From contig JALWRJ010000238.1 in NCBI GenBank assembly GCA_026994125.1, positions 1 to 6,216 of the forward strand: 6,216 nucleotides of DNA. Direction: 5' to 3'. Under the pieces are notes generated by a model. It searched no databases, had not been told where the DNA came from, and saw only the letters and a list, made by a program, of their open reading frames with translations. Shown in pieces: positions 6,129-6,216 of this stretch (its first letter is position 1; each line of letters starts with the position of its first letter). Position numbers and translations under genes: made by a program. Origin of the DNA: Cyclobacteriaceae bacterium. Lineage in GTDB: Bacteria; Bacteroidota; Bacteroidia; Cytophagales; Cyclobacteriaceae.

Positions 6129-6216
6129 TATTTTTTATGCCATATTTTGGCAGAAGTAGCGGTTTCTGTGGGTTATTTAAATCCCGTAAGGCAACCACTG
6201 CAGTCCTGCTATCTAA

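Noticed and set aside
6118..6216. Minus-strand frame open from the right edge to a TAA at 6120, possibly the tail of a gene upstream of lemA
   Set aside because: About 32 codons is short enough to be open by chance, no family motif is recognisable, and the frame overlaps the lemA promoter elements. I see no supportable gene in 6129-6216.

Overview
The window looks like a chromosomal segment of a member of the Bacteroidota. The DNA is AT-rich. Good matches to the Bacteroidota -7 promoter element (TAnnTTTG) lie upstream of several genes, and Shine-Dalgarno sequences are mostly weak or absent. The gene content also fits: a lipoprotein of a type I associate with Bacteroidota, a short Gre-like protein carrying a GDKYET motif, DUF4154/YfiR-like secreted proteins, and a stand-alone FtsX-type permease. 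The genus cannot be determined from the sequence alone.

Layout. The left third reads rightward. It holds the 3' part of an FtsX/LolE-type ABC transporter permease (1-1020, start outside the window), then two tandem YfiR-like secreted proteins (1182-1679 and 1820-2317). The two are 165 residues each and align without gaps at about 52% identity by hand count. A strong intrinsic terminator (2341-2368) closes this side and sits exactly between the convergent gene sets. The right two thirds read leftward, in transcription order: lemA-family gene (6079-5498), lysine-rich lipoprotein (5402-4590), glutaminyl-tRNA synthetase glnS (4488-2818) and a Gre-like protein (2813-2367). The last two are 4 bases apart and are almost certainly co-transcribed. 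The lemA and lipoprotein genes each have their own perfect TAnnTTTG element, so they may be separate transcription units.

How the genes relate. glnS charges tRNA-Gln. The small Gre-like protein behind it probably acts on RNA polymerase, so this pair links translation supply and transcription elongation. LemA and the lipoprotein are both envelope proteins of unclear function. The YfiR pair is periplasmic and lacks the partners (YfiN-type diguanylate cyclase, YfiB-type OmpA lipoprotein) known from Proteobacteria, at least in this window. There is no sign of a mobile element, phage, CRISPR array, tRNA or rRNA. Most of the segment is ordinary core genome. The points most worth a second look are the orphan tandem YfiR-like pair and the poly-lysine tail of the lipoprotein, which is encoded by an unusual homopurine tract.
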